Origin: Bacteroidota bacterium
GTDB lineage: Bacteria; Bacteroidota; Bacteroidia; 2-12-FULL-35-15
Assembly (NCBI GenBank): GCA_023251805.1
Contig: JAHEYB010000028.1
Location: forward strand, 1 to 41,310
Direction: 5' to 3'
DNA length: 41,310 bases
The notes below the pieces were generated by a model, which saw only the letters and a list, made by a program, of their open reading frames with translations, was not told the DNA's origin and did not search any database. Position numbers and translations under genes: made by a program. The first letter of the stretch is position 1. Each line of letters begins with the position of its first letter. Shown here in pieces: positions 40,540 to 41,310 of the stretch.

Positions 40540-41310
40540 ATGAGTAGAGTTAAAACGTTAGGACAATTTATTATTGAAAAACAAGCTGATTTTCCTTATG
40601 CAAAGGGTGAATTATCTAGACTTTTAAGAGATATCGCGATTGCTTCAAAAATCGTAAATCGTGAGGTTACAAAAGCCGGTTTGGCTGATATTTTGGGTGA
40701 TGCGGGAGAAATTAATATACAAGGCGAAAATGTGAAAAAACTGGATGTTTTTGCCAATGAGCAATTTATTGCCGCTTTAAGTGTGGGTGGCGAATGTTGT
40801 GCGATTGCCTCTGAAGAAAATGAAGACATTATTGTAATCGACAATGAAGTTTCAAAAAACGCGAAGTATGTGGTAGCAATGGACCCTTTGGATGGTTCTT
40901 CCAACATTGATGTAAACGTTTCTATAGGAACCATTTTTTCTATTTACAGAAGAACTTCGCTTTCCGGTCCGGGTACTTACGAAGATTTTATGCAACGCGG
41001 CACCGAACAAGTCGCTGCCGGATATGTCATCTACGGTTCTTCTTGTATGATGGTATACACAACAGGAAAAGGCGTAAACGGATTTACACTTGACCCATCT
41101 ATTGGAGAATTTTGTTTGTCGCATCCCAACTTGCAAACTCCTAAACAAGCAAAAACATATTCCATCAACGAAGGAAATTATGTGAACTTTCCTGAAGGCG
41201 TAAAAAAATACATTAAATATTGTCAAGAGGAAGACGATGCAACCAATCGTCCATATTCTTCTCGTTGCATCGGCTCGGGTGTTGCGGATATTCATAGAAA
41301 TTTAATTACA
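40540..41310 (+). CDS. fbp: Fructose-1,6-bisphosphatase class I, 5' part
   Basis: Hydrolyses fructose 1,6-bisphosphate to fructose 6-phosphate in gluconeogenesis. The reading frame starts at ATG 40540 and is open through the window end with 257 codons and no stop; the family is about 330-340 residues long, so roughly a quarter is missing. N terminus [18 protein letters not shown], then SEEN (metal-binding Glu), [20 protein letters not shown] (the catalytic metal and substrate loop, about residues 112-131) and [20 protein letters not shown] identify it with confidence. Confidence 0.95.
   Translation, partial: MSRVKTLGQFIIEKQADFPYAKGELSRLLRDIAIASKIVNREVTKAGLADILGDAGEINIQGENVKKLDVFANEQFIAALSVGGECCAIASEENEDIIVIDNEVSKNAKYVVAMDPLDGSSNIDVNVSIGTIFSIYRRTSLSGPGTYEDFMQRGTEQVAAGYVIYGSSCMMVYTTGKGVNGFTLDPSIGEFCLSHPNLQTPKQAKTYSINEGNYVNFPEGVKKYIKYCQEEDDATNRPYSSRCIGSGVADIHRNLIT

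Noticed and set aside
40596-41295. Two overlapping minus-strand open frames opposite fbp
   Set aside because: They are antisense shadows of fbp, whose sense-strand frame carries all family motifs.
1-41310. CRISPR array, prophage, tRNA or rRNA genes
   Set aside because: No regularly spaced direct repeats of CRISPR type, no phage structural or integrase genes, and no cloverleaf or rRNA-like conserved tracts were recognised by eye; spacer repeats here are short, irregular or inverted.

Overview
The window comes from an AT-rich chromosome of the Bacteroidota, most likely a member of the Flavobacteriales/Sphingobacteriales/Chitinophagales group. The evidence is: three secreted proteins with C-terminal Por (T9SS type A) sorting domains; promoters of the Bacteroidota type (TTG, about 20 bases, then TAnnTTTG); weak or absent Shine-Dalgarno sites with several TTG and GTG starts; and families typical of this phylum (DUF4129/DUF4350 beside MoxR-DUF58, DUF4286, single-chain GcvP, kynurenine-type tryptophan degradation). 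I see no rRNA, tRNA, CRISPR array, prophage or intact insertion sequence. The content is mostly housekeeping and metabolic.

Layout. 1-4.5 kb: the end of a MoxR-type operon (DUF4129, DUF4350, MoxR AAA ATPase, DUF58). 4.6-7.4 kb: recX, a two-helix membrane protein, prfB with its programmed +1 frameshift, and an ArsC-family reductase. 7.4-8.0 kb: a 655-base gene-free stretch with palindromes, a decayed transposase-like reading frame and a G/C-run repeat. 8.0-10.3 kb: fumC and a predicted outer-membrane protein. 10.5-16.7 kb, minus strand: GDP-mannose synthesis (manC), a class I aminotransferase, a SprT-like metalloprotein, and feoB-feoA preceded by an unlisted 49-residue cysteine-containing lipoprotein. 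16.8-18.3 kb: an MlaE/MlaF-type ABC pair closed by a strong terminator. 18.3-21.9 kb, minus: three T9SS cargo genes, two of them paralogous, each with its own promoter and terminator. 22-24.8 kb: gcvP. 25-28.7 kb: a small membrane protein, a UbiA-like membrane protein, an NmrA-like oxidoreductase and hemL. 28.8-32.6 kb: kynU, two YdeI-like proteins and kmo. 32.7-38.6 kb: a small beta-rich protein, a TPR protein, a DUF4286 protein, rsmA, mgtE and a D-2-hydroxyacid dehydrogenase. 38.6-41.3 kb: lysC, a GNAT acetyltransferase and the 5' part of fbp.

How the genes work together. kynU and kmo are two steps of the kynurenine route from tryptophan towards quinolinate and NAD. The lipoprotein, FeoA and FeoB form a ferrous-iron uptake cluster. 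MlaE and MlaF form the membrane core of a lipid transporter whose MCE subunit is not here. MoxR, DUF58, DUF4129 and DUF4350 form a conserved but poorly understood envelope-associated module.

The most unusual property is in the spacers. Many contain a self-complementary or tandem 'phrase' (for example TTCGTAATTCGT, GATGTGCAGATG, CCCCCTTTnnAAAGGGGG). Some phrases recur in separate spacers, and similar ones appear inside the reading frames of gcvP, kynU and hemL. I found no clearly new multi-gene system. The best candidates for something undescribed are this repeat vocabulary, the small CGDCPKW lipoprotein next to feoAB, and the paralogous T9SS cargo family.
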